Part shown: positions 1 to 7,674 of the stretch, piece after piece
How the letters are laid out: each line of letters opens with the position of its first letter
How positions within the stretch are numbered: position 1 is the stretch's first letter
Origin: an uncultured Pelagibacteraceae bacterium
GTDB lineage: Bacteria; Pseudomonadota; Alphaproteobacteria; Pelagibacterales; Pelagibacteraceae
Assembly: GCA_902580945.1 (NCBI GenBank)
Contig: CACHML010000007.1
Coordinates: forward strand, 1-64,000
Direction of reading: 5' to 3'
DNA length: 64,000 nucleotides
Translations under genes and position numbers: made by a program
Notes under the pieces: generated by a model
Seen by the model: only the letters and a program-made list of their open reading frames with translations
Databases searched by the model: none
Told to the model about the DNA's origin: nothing

Positions 1-749
1 CATCAAATGCAAGTCATGGAGATATGGGTCAAATTACTTCAAACGATATAGTTGTATTAATTAGTTTAAGTGGAAAAAGTAATGAGCTTAAAAATATTAT
101 TGAATATGTATCAAGGAATAAAAATATAAAATTGATTGGCATAACATCAAAAAAAGAATCGGTTCTTTATAAAAACTCTGATGTAAAATTTTTATTACCC
201 ACTGTGAAGGAGGCAGGTCCAGATAATTTTATCCCAACTTCCTCTACTACAGTTCAAATTGCCCTTGGTGATGCAATTGCAATCACATGTATGCGATACA
301 AAAAATTTGGAAAATTAGATTTTAAAAAATTCCATCCCGGTGGCTCACTTGCAGTTCAATTAAAAACAGTTGAAGATTTAATGCTAGTGGGAAATAAAAT
401 ACCATTTGTAAAAGATAATATTGATATGAAAAAAGGATTAGAGAATATAACTAAAAAAGGACTTGGAGTATTGGTTATTAAAAATAATTATAAAAACACA
501 GTAGGAATTTTAACTGATGGTGACATAAAAAGGTTATCAACATCAAAAGCAAATTTCCACAGTTTAAAAATAAAAACAGTAATGAAAAAAAATCCAATTA
601 GTGTTGATAAAAATCTTCTAGCTGCTCAAGCATTATCAATTATGAATTCAAAAAAAATTACAAGTTTATGTGTACATAAAAATAATAATAAAAACAAAAC
701 TATTGGCTTTATTCATATTCATCATATCTTAAATGCAAACATTACCTAA
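1..749 (+). CDS. kdsD: Arabinose-5-phosphate isomerase, 3' part (truncated by window edge)
   Basis: Converts ribulose 5-phosphate to arabinose 5-phosphate, the first step toward the LPS sugar Kdo. The reading frame is open from the first bases: codons before the first ATG (position 24) read SNASHGD, matching the SIS-domain segment of KdsD/KpsF, so the real start lies upstream and position 24 is internal. Visible parts are the second half of the SIS domain (ISLSGKSNEL sugar-phosphate loop, FIPTSSTT, then the KFHPGGSLA segment) and two CBS domains filling the last ~120 residues. It is followed directly by lptC (stop at 747-749, ATG at 750), so it sits in an LPS synthesis/export operon. Family assignment is firm. 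Confidence 0.92.
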   Translation, partial: SNASHGDMGQITSNDIVVLISLSGKSNELKNIIEYVSRNKNIKLIGITSKKESVLYKNSDVKFLLPTVKEAGPDNFIPTSSTTVQIALGDAIAITCMRYKKFGKLDFKKFHPGGSLAVQLKTVEDLMLVGNKIPFVKDNIDMKKGLENITKKGLGVLVIKNNYKNTVGILTDGDIKRLSTSKANFHSLKIKTVMKKNPISVDKNLLAAQALSIMNSKKITSLCVHKNNNKNKTIGFIHIHHILNANIT

Positions 750-1604
750 ATGTCATTAAAGACCTCAATTCAAATTTTTATATTTTTTTTAATAATTTTA
801 ATTATTGGTGGAGTTTATTATAAATACTTTAACACTGAAAAAAAAATTGTTGAAGAAACGACACGATTAGAAGAAAGTAATTATAAGCAGATAAATGAGC
901 TTGAAAAAAAATTATCAGATTTAGAATTTAAAAATAAAGAATTAAACGATAAAATAAAGGATTTAAATGTTAAATCAAATGAGAAAAAATTAGCAAGTGA
1001 TAAAGACAATGACAACTCAAATGAGAAAAAATTAGTAAGTGATATAGGCAATGGCAACTCAAATAAAAAAAAAGAATTAGTTGTAGAGTCAAATCAAAAA
1101 GAAAATGTTGAAAATAAAAAAGAGATTGGAAAAAATAATATTGAAAATAATAAAAAATTAAAAAAAGATATAAAAAATTTAGTAAAAGATATTGAATATA
1201 TTTCTGTAGATCAAAAAGGAAACAAATTTTATCTTTTAGCTAATTCAGGAAAGTCAAATATTTATAATAACGATATCTTAGACCTTGAAAATGTGAGAGG
1301 AAAAATTACATCTGAAAAAAGGGATACAATTTATATTGTTTCAGACTTTGCGCAATACAATTCTGTAAATTTAAATTCAAAGTTTTATGAAAATGTAATA
1401 ATAAACTATCAAAACAAAAAAATAACCTGTTTGAATTTTGATATTAATATGGAAACAAATAAAGCTGTAGCCTATAACGATGTAATAATTACTGATCCGA
1501 ATTCAGTTATGAAAGCTGGAATAGTTGAATTTGACTTGAAAACTAAGGATATAGTGATAAATCCAGAAAGTACAACTACAGATATTACTGTTGTAACAAA
1601 TTAA
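750..1604 (+). CDS. lptC: LptC-like LPS export protein with low-complexity coiled coil
   Basis: Probable bitopic inner-membrane protein of the Lpt LPS-export bridge. Residues ~8-27 form one membrane helix; residues ~30-75 are a Lys/Glu coiled coil; ~75-150 is Asn/Lys-rich low complexity with a 14-residue repeat; the last ~130 residues are beta-rich and resemble the LptC periplasmic domain (for example SKFYENVIINY and AYNDVIITDPNS). At 284 aa it is longer than typical LptC (~190-220 aa) because of the low-complexity insert. It lies between kdsD and lptB, the usual neighbourhood, but no separate lptA lies between it and lptB. The stop overlaps the lptB start (TAATG). The LptC call rests on context plus the C-terminal pattern; an LptC/LptA-like hybrid cannot be excluded. 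Confidence 0.72.
   Translation: MSLKTSIQIFIFFLIILIIGGVYYKYFNTEKKIVEETTRLEESNYKQINELEKKLSDLEFKNKELNDKIKDLNVKSNEKKLASDKDNDNSNEKKLVSDIGNGNSNKKKELVVESNQKENVENKKEIGKNNIENNKKLKKDIKNLVKDIEYISVDQKGNKFYLLANSGKSNIYNNDILDLENVRGKITSEKRDTIYIVSDFAQYNSVNLNSKFYENVIINYQNKKITCLNFDINMETNKAVAYNDVIITDPNSVMKAGIVEFDLKTKDIVINPESTTTDITVVTN
975..1079 (+). repeat. 42-nt in-frame tandem repeat inside lptC
   Basis: Two near-identical 42-nt units (975-1016 and 1017-1058) begin TCAAATGAGAAAAAATTAG and are followed by a decaying third copy from 1059. They encode a 14-residue unit of the form SNEKKLxSDxxNxN within the linker between the membrane helix and the periplasmic domain. This looks like replication-slippage expansion in a flexible linker. 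Confidence 0.85.
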
Positions 1605-2380
1605 TGGCACTAATTAAAAAATTTAGAATAAAAAGCTTTAAAAAAGTTGAAAGCATTTTGAAATTAGAAAAAATTTCAATGTTCTATAATAAACGTCAAA
1701 TTTTAAATGACTTAAATCTAGAAATAAATAAACAGGAAATTTTAGGAATGCTAGGACCAAATGGTGTAGGAAAGTCTACAATTTTTCATATAATAACAGG
1801 CTTAAAAGATCCTAGTTATGGGAAAGTATTAATTAATGGAATTGATTGTACTAATATTCCTATTTATGAAAGGGCAACAAAATTTAAAATTGGATATGTG
1901 CCACAATATGGTGGATACATACAAGATCTGACTTTGTTAGAAAATTTAAGATTAGTAGGTGAAATTCACATTAAAGAAAAGGATCTGAGGAAAGAAAAAA
2001 TTGAAAAAGTAATTTCGCAATTTGAATTTGATCCTTTATTGAAAATTAAAGCAAAACATCTATCTGGAGGTCAAAAAAAAAAGCTTACAATCTCAATGAC
2101 ATTAATAAATGATCCTAGTATTCTTCTTTTAGATGAACCTTTTGCTGCATTAGATATTCTTACAATTAAAATGCTCCAAGAAATCATTGTAAATTTGCAA
2201 TCTATGGAAAAAATTACTGTAATTGTTTGTGATCATCAGGCTAGAGATTTACTAAGTTGTGTTGACAGGGCTATTGTTCTATCAAGTGGAAAAATTATTG
2301 CCTCAGGAAGTCCTGACGAAATAATAAAAGATACAAATGCTAGATCAGCTTATTTTGGTGATGAATTTAAAATAAATTAA
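1604..2380 (+). CDS. lptB: LPS export ABC transporter ATP-binding protein
   Basis: Cytoplasmic ATPase that powers LPS extraction by LptFG. Motifs: Walker A GPNGVGKST, Q-loop segment VPQYGGY, signature LSGGQKKK, Walker B ILLLDEPF and the switch histidine in VCDHQ. The match is good over the whole 258 aa, apart from a basic N-terminal extension of ~15 residues before the first beta strand (LKLEKISMFY). The signature has QKKK where enterobacterial LptB has ERRR. The ATG overlaps the lptC stop by one base. LptF and LptG are not in the window. Context (kdsD, lptC) separates it from other small ABC ATPases. Confidence 0.9.
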   Translation: MALIKKFRIKSFKKVESILKLEKISMFYNKRQILNDLNLEINKQEILGMLGPNGVGKSTIFHIITGLKDPSYGKVLINGIDCTNIPIYERATKFKIGYVPQYGGYIQDLTLLENLRLVGEIHIKEKDLRKEKIEKVISQFEFDPLLKIKAKHLSGGQKKKLTISMTLINDPSILLLDEPFAALDILTIKMLQEIIVNLQSMEKITVIVCDHQARDLLSCVDRAIVLSSGKIIASGSPDEIIKDTNARSAYFGDEFKIN

Positions 2381-2387
2381 TTCATTA

Positions 2388-3713
2388 ATGTCAAACCAAA
2401 TATTTATAAGTCAAAGAGTAGGAAGCTTCAAAAAGAAAATAAGAGTTGCTTCTGATAAAAGTATTTCTATAAGAACCATTCTCTTTGCATCTCAAGCTGT
2501 TGGAATGTCAAAAATATCAAATTTATTAGAGTCTGAAGATGTTTTAAATACATTAAAAACAGTGAAAAAACTTGGAATAAATTTTAAAAAAAAAAAAAAT
2601 ATTTATATTATTGAAGGATTTGGATTAAATAATTTTAAAATCACAAAGAATACAAAAATAGATGCTGGAAATTCTGGAACTTTAGCCAGACTTATACTAG
2701 GCATGCTAGTTAAAACCAAACATAAAGTAAAGCTCATTGGAGATAAAAGTTTATCTAAAAGAGATTTTTCTAGAGTTTTAAAACCTCTCAGACTTCTGGG
2801 TGTGAATGTAAAAAGTAAAAAAAATTTACTACCAATAGAAATATCAGGTACAGAATTTTTAAGACCAATTTCGTATGATGAAAACATTGGCAGTGCACAA
2901 GTCAAATCTTGTATTATATTAGCAGCATTAAACACTCCAGGAATTACACAAATAAATGCTAAAAATTCTAGAAATCACACAGAGCTAATGCTCAAATACT
3001 TAAAATATCCAATTAAAATTAAAAAATCAAATAATTATGATAAAATATCGATTAAAGGACTTCATCAATTTAAATCTTTCAATTATAAAGTTCCTGGTGA
3101 TATTAGTTCTGCAGCATTTTTTATTGTATTGACACTTCTTTCTGAAAAATCTGAAATGGTAATCAGAAATGTAAATGTAAACGAAAGTAGAGTTGGCATA
3201 ATTACAATATTGAATAAAATGGGTGCAGCGATAAAACTTAGAAATTCAGTTATTTATAACGGAGAAAAAATAGCGGACATACATGTAAAAACTAATAAGA
3301 ACCTTAAAGCAATCAACTGTCCATCAAAACTTAACAGCGCTGCAATAGACGAATTTTTAATTATATTTTTGGCTTGTGCAAAAGCAAAGGGGATTTCAAG
3401 GTTTAAAGATTTGGGTGAAATGAATAAAAAAGAATCTAAAAGACTCGACCTAGGTGTTCAATTTTTAAAGTTAATTGGTATTAAAGTTGAAAAATTTGGA
3501 AATAATATAAATATTTATGGAAACCCAAACCTCAGTTTAAAAGGCAATTTTGAGATTAAAAATTTTTTAAAAGACCACAGAATTTTTTTTCTTTCGTGTA
3601 TTGCGGCTCTTACTTTAGGTGGAAATTGGATAATTCATGACAAAGATTCGATAAATACTTCATTTCCAGATTTTTTAAAAATTTTAAAAAAATTGGGAGC
3701 ACAAATATATTGA
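2388..3713 (+). CDS. aroA: 3-phosphoshikimate 1-carboxyvinyltransferase (EPSP synthase)
   Basis: Sixth step of the shikimate pathway: joins shikimate 3-phosphate and PEP to give EPSP. Visible signatures are ASDKSISIR (substrate loop, normally PGDKSISHR), DAGNSGTLARL, SLSKRDFSRVLKPL, SAQVKSCIILAALNTPG, IDEFLIIFLA, KESKRL and KDHRIFFLS. Length 441 aa is normal. It starts 7 nt after lptB and its TGA overlaps the TTG start of cmk. The aroA-cmk-rpsA order is a common proteobacterial cluster. The companion genes aroK and aroB lie near 36 kb. Confidence 0.95.
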   Translation: MSNQIFISQRVGSFKKKIRVASDKSISIRTILFASQAVGMSKISNLLESEDVLNTLKTVKKLGINFKKKKNIYIIEGFGLNNFKITKNTKIDAGNSGTLARLILGMLVKTKHKVKLIGDKSLSKRDFSRVLKPLRLLGVNVKSKKNLLPIEISGTEFLRPISYDENIGSAQVKSCIILAALNTPGITQINAKNSRNHTELMLKYLKYPIKIKKSNNYDKISIKGLHQFKSFNYKVPGDISSAAFFIVLTLLSEKSEMVIRNVNVNESRVGIITILNKMGAAIKLRNSVIYNGEKIADIHVKTNKNLKAINCPSKLNSAAIDEFLIIFLACAKAKGISRFKDLGEMNKKESKRLDLGVQFLKLIGIKVEKFGNNINIYGNPNLSLKGNFEIKNFLKDHRIFFLSCIAALTLGGNWIIHDKDSINTSFPDFLKILKKLGAQIY

Positions 3714-4366
3714 GAAAAAGAAAAAATATTATTACTGTTGCAATTGACTCACCTGCTGCTGCTGGTGCTGGAACTCAATCATTGTTAATTGCAAAACATT
3801 ATAATTTATTCTATTTAGATACAGGAAAAATTTATAGGTACATAGGTAATCTAAAATTAAATAATAAAAAAAAATTTTCGTATTATTTTGTTAAAAAAAA
3901 AGTAAAAAATTTAAAAATAAGTTATTTAAAAAATCAAAAGCTTTTATCAAACGAGGTAGCTATAGCTGCTTCTAAGATAGCAAAAGATAAAAAAATAAGA
4001 GATATAGTTCATAAATTTCAAAAAAAATGTGCTTATCAACCACCTCAAAGATATAATGGATCAGTATTAGATGGAAGAGACATAATCACTGTTCAAATGA
4101 AAGACGCTATGTTTAAATTTTATATAACAGCAAGTGTTAAAACTAGAGCAAGAAGACGATTTGAAGAGTATAAAAATTTAAATAAAAAAATCACATACAA
4201 AGAAGTACTCAAAACCCTTAAAATTAGGGATAAATCTGACAAGGAACGAAAATATGGACCTCTTAAAAAAACAAAAGATTCTATCTTGATTAATACAACT
4301 AAATTAAGTAAGAAAGCCTGCTTTAAAATAATAAAAGCAATTATGGACAAAAAATTAAGTAATTAA
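3710..4366 (+). CDS. cmk: Cytidylate kinase, with P-loop lysine replaced by alanine
   Basis: Expected role: phosphorylation of CMP/dCMP by ATP. Assigned from the N-terminal IDSPAAAGAGT loop, the YLDTGKIYR segment after it, the DGRDI motif around residue 125, the LID-like RDKSDKERK segment, and its place between aroA and rpsA. The start is TTG, overlapping the aroA stop (TTGA), which fits the usual tight spacing. The Walker A loop reads SPAAAGAGT where the family has GPxGxGK[GS]T, so the normally invariant lysine is Ala at residue 20. Length 218 aa is normal. Activity cannot be judged from sequence; the identity as the Cmk orthologue is strong. Confidence 0.87.
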   Translation: MRKRKNIITVAIDSPAAAGAGTQSLLIAKHYNLFYLDTGKIYRYIGNLKLNNKKKFSYYFVKKKVKNLKISYLKNQKLLSNEVAIAASKIAKDKKIRDIVHKFQKKCAYQPPQRYNGSVLDGRDIITVQMKDAMFKFYITASVKTRARRRFEEYKNLNKKITYKEVLKTLKIRDKSDKERKYGPLKKTKDSILINTTKLSKKACFKIIKAIMDKKLSN

Positions 4367-6108
4367 TGGAAATTTATAAAGATCTATCATCACCAGCTAG
4401 TCAGCAATTTGAAAAACTGTTAAACGGCCAATTATCAAAAAATAAGATTGAAGAAGGAAAAATAATTGAGGGTAAAGTTACAAAAATAACTAGTAAATAT
4501 ATTTTTCTTTTCATACCTGGATTAAAAAGCGAGCCTGTAATTGATATTAACGAGATAAAAATGATTGGAATGGCTGATAATGTAAAGGAAGGAGATACAA
4601 TTTCAGTCCTACTTGAGAAAATTGAGGACAGAAATGGAGATGTTGTTGTTTCAGCTTTAAAAGCTCAGAAGATAAAGGGATGGAATAAATTAGTAAAATG
4701 TTATGAAAATAATGAGTTGATAAATGGAAAAATTACACAAAAAACTAAGGGTGGAGTTATTGTAGAACATCTAGAAACTGGTTCTCTAATGTTTTGTCCC
4801 GGATCTCAAATTTCTGACAAACCAGTAAAAAATATTGACCACTTAATTGGTGTTGAACAAAAGTTTGCTCTCATAAAATTAGATATGGTGAGAGGTAATA
4901 GTGTTGTGTCAAGAAGGCAGGTGGTATCCTCTAATAAAAAGGAGGATAAAGTTAAGATTATCCAGACACTTAAGGTGGGTGATGTAATTAAAGATGCTAT
5001 TGTAAAAGGCTATTCTTCATTTGGTTGCTTCTTCGAAGTTACTACATCAGAAGGTACGATTGATACACTATGTCATCTTCAAGAAATAAGTTATAGCAGA
5101 GTGAATCATCCCGATGAAATTTTTAATATTGGCGAAAAACATGATTTGAAGGTCATTTCAATAGACATGGAGAAATTGCAGGTTGGTTGTTCTATTAAGC
5201 AACTATCACCAGATCCCTTTGAGCATATATCAAATTATGAGATAGGAAAAGAATACTCAGTAAAAGTTGAAAAAATTACAGACTATGGATGCTTCTGCTC
5301 ACTTGAACCAGGCTTAAGCACTTTATTACATAGTTCAGAAATGAGTTGGACAAAAAAAAATGTTTCTCCAAAAAAAATGTTTAATGTTGGAGATAACATA
5401 AAATGTGTGATTACTGAAATTGATACCGAAAAAAGAAGAGTAGCTATATCTCATAAATTAACACAAGAAAACCCTTATTCAAAACTTGAGAGCAGTTATC
5501 CTGTTGGAAGCGAGATAGAGGGAGAGGTAAGTAATTTTAATGAGTATGCAATTTATTTAAAATTAGGTGATTTTGAAGTTGATGGTTTTTTGCACTCTAA
5601 CGATCTTTCATATACTGGCAAACCAGACGAGGAACTAAAAAAATACAAAAGAGGAGATAAAATTAAGGTAAAAATTCTTGAAATAAAAATAAATGAGCAA
5701 AAAGTAAGAGTAGGTCTGAAACAGCTACAAAAAGATCCCTTTGACTGGTTTAAAGATAAAAAAGTAAATGACCCAATTACGGTAAAAGTTATTTCATCCG
5801 ATAACAAAGGATTGTTTGTAAAACCAGAAGGATGTGAGGTTGAGGTATTAATAAAAAAATCACAAATTGCGATGAATACTAATGATGCAAGACCATCAAG
5901 ATTTGTAGGTGGAGAAAGGATAGACGCAGCAATAGCTGAATTAAATTTAGAGAAGAGGAAGGTCACTTTAAGTATTAAATTACTTGAAGAAATAATGAAT
6001 GCAAAAGCTATAAAAGAGCATTCAAGTCCTCTTAGTGGAAAAAATCTACCATTCTCATCTCTTTCAGAACAATTAGATGATAAACAAAAGAAAAAAGATA
6101 AAGAATAA
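4366..6108 (+). CDS. rpsA: 30S ribosomal protein S1
   Basis: mRNA-binding ribosomal protein. It contains successive S1 (OB-fold) repeats across 580 aa, recognisable by recurring G-x-V/I ... G-C-F-C/F-E-V ... L-H-x-S-E ... G-D-x-I-K ... V-x-I-S/G-x-K-Q patterns, for example FGCFFEV around 222, YGCFCSL around 308 and VRVGLKQLQKDPF around 445. The C-terminus is a Lys-rich tail. One-base overlap with cmk (TAATG), and 3 nt to ihfB. S1 matters in organisms like this one, where clear Shine-Dalgarno sequences are scarce; that link is inference. Confidence 0.95.
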   Translation: MEIYKDLSSPASQQFEKLLNGQLSKNKIEEGKIIEGKVTKITSKYIFLFIPGLKSEPVIDINEIKMIGMADNVKEGDTISVLLEKIEDRNGDVVVSALKAQKIKGWNKLVKCYENNELINGKITQKTKGGVIVEHLETGSLMFCPGSQISDKPVKNIDHLIGVEQKFALIKLDMVRGNSVVSRRQVVSSNKKEDKVKIIQTLKVGDVIKDAIVKGYSSFGCFFEVTTSEGTIDTLCHLQEISYSRVNHPDEIFNIGEKHDLKVISIDMEKLQVGCSIKQLSPDPFEHISNYEIGKEYSVKVEKITDYGCFCSLEPGLSTLLHSSEMSWTKKNVSPKKMFNVGDNIKCVITEIDTEKRRVAISHKLTQENPYSKLESSYPVGSEIEGEVSNFNEYAIYLKLGDFEVDGFLHSNDLSYTGKPDEELKKYKRGDKIKVKILEIKINEQKVRVGLKQLQKDPFDWFKDKKVNDPITVKVISSDNKGLFVKPEGCEVEVLIKKSQIAMNTNDARPSRFVGGERIDAAIAELNLEKRKVTLSIKLLEEIMNAKAIKEHSSPLSGKNLPFSSLSEQLDDKQKKKDKE

Positions 6109-6111
6109 AAA

Positions 6112-6402
6112 TTGTCAGTAGCAAAATCAGACTTAATAAAGGAATTTTCAAAAAACTATCCAAATTTTTTAAAAAAAGACCTTATCAAATTACTAGATAT
6201 AGTTATTTATGAGATACAACAGTCTTTAAAAAGAAATGAAAGAGTTGAATTAAGAGACTTATTCTCATTAGAGCCAAGAATTCAAAAAGCAAGGGTATCT
6301 CGAAACCCTAGAACAAGTGAGAAGCTAAATACCCCTGAAAAAAAAGCTATCCTTTTTAAAGTTTCTAAGGAATGGAATAAAAAAATTAATGAAAAAGAGT
6401 AA
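6112..6402 (+). CDS. ihfB: HU/IHF-family DNA-binding protein (IHF beta-like)
   Basis: Small nucleoid protein of 96 aa. The dimerisation helices (SVAKSDLIKEFSKNYP) and the beta-arm with RNPRTSEK (family RNPxTGE, whose proline intercalates into DNA) are visible, and it directly follows rpsA as ihfB does in many proteobacteria. The start is TTG, 3 nt after the rpsA stop. The usual GFGxF turn is RDLFSLEPR here, so the body of the protein is divergent. It overlaps pyrF by 14 nt. HU cannot be excluded from sequence alone; position favours IHF-beta. Confidence 0.8.
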   Translation: MSVAKSDLIKEFSKNYPNFLKKDLIKLLDIVIYEIQQSLKRNERVELRDLFSLEPRIQKARVSRNPRTSEKLNTPEKKAILFKVSKEWNKKINEKE

Positions 6403-7060
6403 AATATTCATAGCTTGTGACAGTACGAATATTAAAAAAATTAACGAAATTATCAAAAAAACTGAAAATTCAAAATTACAAGTTGGTTATAAGTTCGGAT
6501 TAGAATTTTTAAATTCTAAAAATGGTAGAAATTTTATCTATAAACTAAAAGATAAAATTACGTTTGGAGATTATAAATTTTCAGATATTCCAAATACCTG
6601 CGCCTCAGCTATAAGAGCTGTAAAGGACCTAAATTTTAATTATTTAACAATTCATATAAATTGTGGATTTGATGCTCTTAAAGCTGCCAAAGAGGTTTCA
6701 GGAAAAACAAAATTGATTGGTGTGACTGTTCTAACTTCTTTAGATAACAAGTCCTTAAAAAGGATCGGTTTTAACAATAATGTGAAGAATGCAGTACTGC
6801 AGCAAGCTAAGTTAGCTCATAAGGCAAAGCTAGATGCAATAGTGTGCAGTGCTCAAGAAGTAAAAATTGTAAAGAAAGTTTTTAAAAAAGAGATAATAAC
6901 ACCTGGTATAAGATTTAATTCTAAATCAAATGATCAAAAGAGGTTTATGACTCCAAAAGAGGCATTAAAAAATGGATCTGACTGGCTAGTGATTGGAAGA
7001 CCAATTACAAAAGGTAACATAAAAAATAATATTCAAAATTTAGTTAATCATTTGAAATAA
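6389..7060 (+). CDS. pyrF: Orotidine 5'-phosphate decarboxylase, with unusual active site
   Basis: Last step of UMP synthesis. The fold and signatures are clear: N-terminal IACDST, GDYKFSDIPNT (Asp61, Lys63 and Asp66 matching the catalytic D-x-K-x-x-D), GVTVLTS, CSAQE, TPGIR and IGRPIT. The other normally invariant lysine, in the family motif LKVG, is Gln31 (LQVGYKFG), and the HxxGG loop reads HINCG. Length 223 aa is normal. It overlaps ihfB by 14 nt and trpF by one base (TAATG), so it is translationally coupled. Orthology is well supported; the altered lysine raises a question about rate or chemistry. Confidence 0.87.
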   Translation: MKKSKIFIACDSTNIKKINEIIKKTENSKLQVGYKFGLEFLNSKNGRNFIYKLKDKITFGDYKFSDIPNTCASAIRAVKDLNFNYLTIHINCGFDALKAAKEVSGKTKLIGVTVLTSLDNKSLKRIGFNNNVKNAVLQQAKLAHKAKLDAIVCSAQEVKIVKKVFKKEIITPGIRFNSKSNDQKRFMTPKEALKNGSDWLVIGRPITKGNIKNNIQNLVNHLK

Positions 7061-7674
7061 TGGTTAAAGGAATTAAAATCTGTGGGATCTCAGATCTTGA
7101 GACTTTGAACTATATCATAAATCATAAATTTCCTCCTCAATTTATAGGTTTTATTACTAATTACAAAAAAAGTAAGAGATATGTTGATTATAATAGATTA
7201 AAAAAATTATTAAAAGTTGATAGAAAAAATTCAAATTTTGTATCAGTCCTTGTAAATCCACAATATGAAGAATTAGAAAAAATAAAATATTTAAATTTTG
7301 ATTTTTACCAACTGTATGATGTTAGTCCCGAAAAGACAAAACTTATTAAGAAAAAATATAATATAAAAATTATTACTGCCTTTACAATTAGTAGTCAAAG
7401 TGATGTAGAGAAATATAAAGATTATATAGGTATCGCTGATATGTTTCTTTTTGATGGAAAAGGTTACGAAAAATCAATAGGTTTCGATCATAAGTTATTA
7501 AATACAGTACCTAATAACTTAAACAAAATGATTGCTGGAAATATAAAAATAGATGATATTGCTAACTTTAAAAATAAAGATTTCTTTATAGACTTAAGTG
7601 GTGCATTAGAAGATAAAGAAGGCAAAAAAGATTTTGATAAAATTAATAAATTGCTAAATTTATTAAATCTATGA
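7060..7674 (+). CDS. trpF: Phosphoribosylanthranilate isomerase
   Basis: Tryptophan pathway TIM-barrel enzyme converting PRA to CdRP. The catalytic cysteine is in KICGIS near the N-terminus and the catalytic aspartate in FLFDGKG around residue 130; the C-terminal IDLSGALE corresponds to the family VDVSSGVE phosphate loop. QLYD replaces the family QLHG. 204 aa, normal. It overlaps pyrF (1 nt) and trpB (ATGA). No trpC, trpD, trpE or trpG is in this window. Confidence 0.88.
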   Translation: MVKGIKICGISDLETLNYIINHKFPPQFIGFITNYKKSKRYVDYNRLKKLLKVDRKNSNFVSVLVNPQYEELEKIKYLNFDFYQLYDVSPEKTKLIKKKYNIKIITAFTISSQSDVEKYKDYIGIADMFLFDGKGYEKSIGFDHKLLNTVPNNLNKMIAGNIKIDDIANFKNKDFFIDLSGALEDKEGKKDFDKINKLLNLLNL

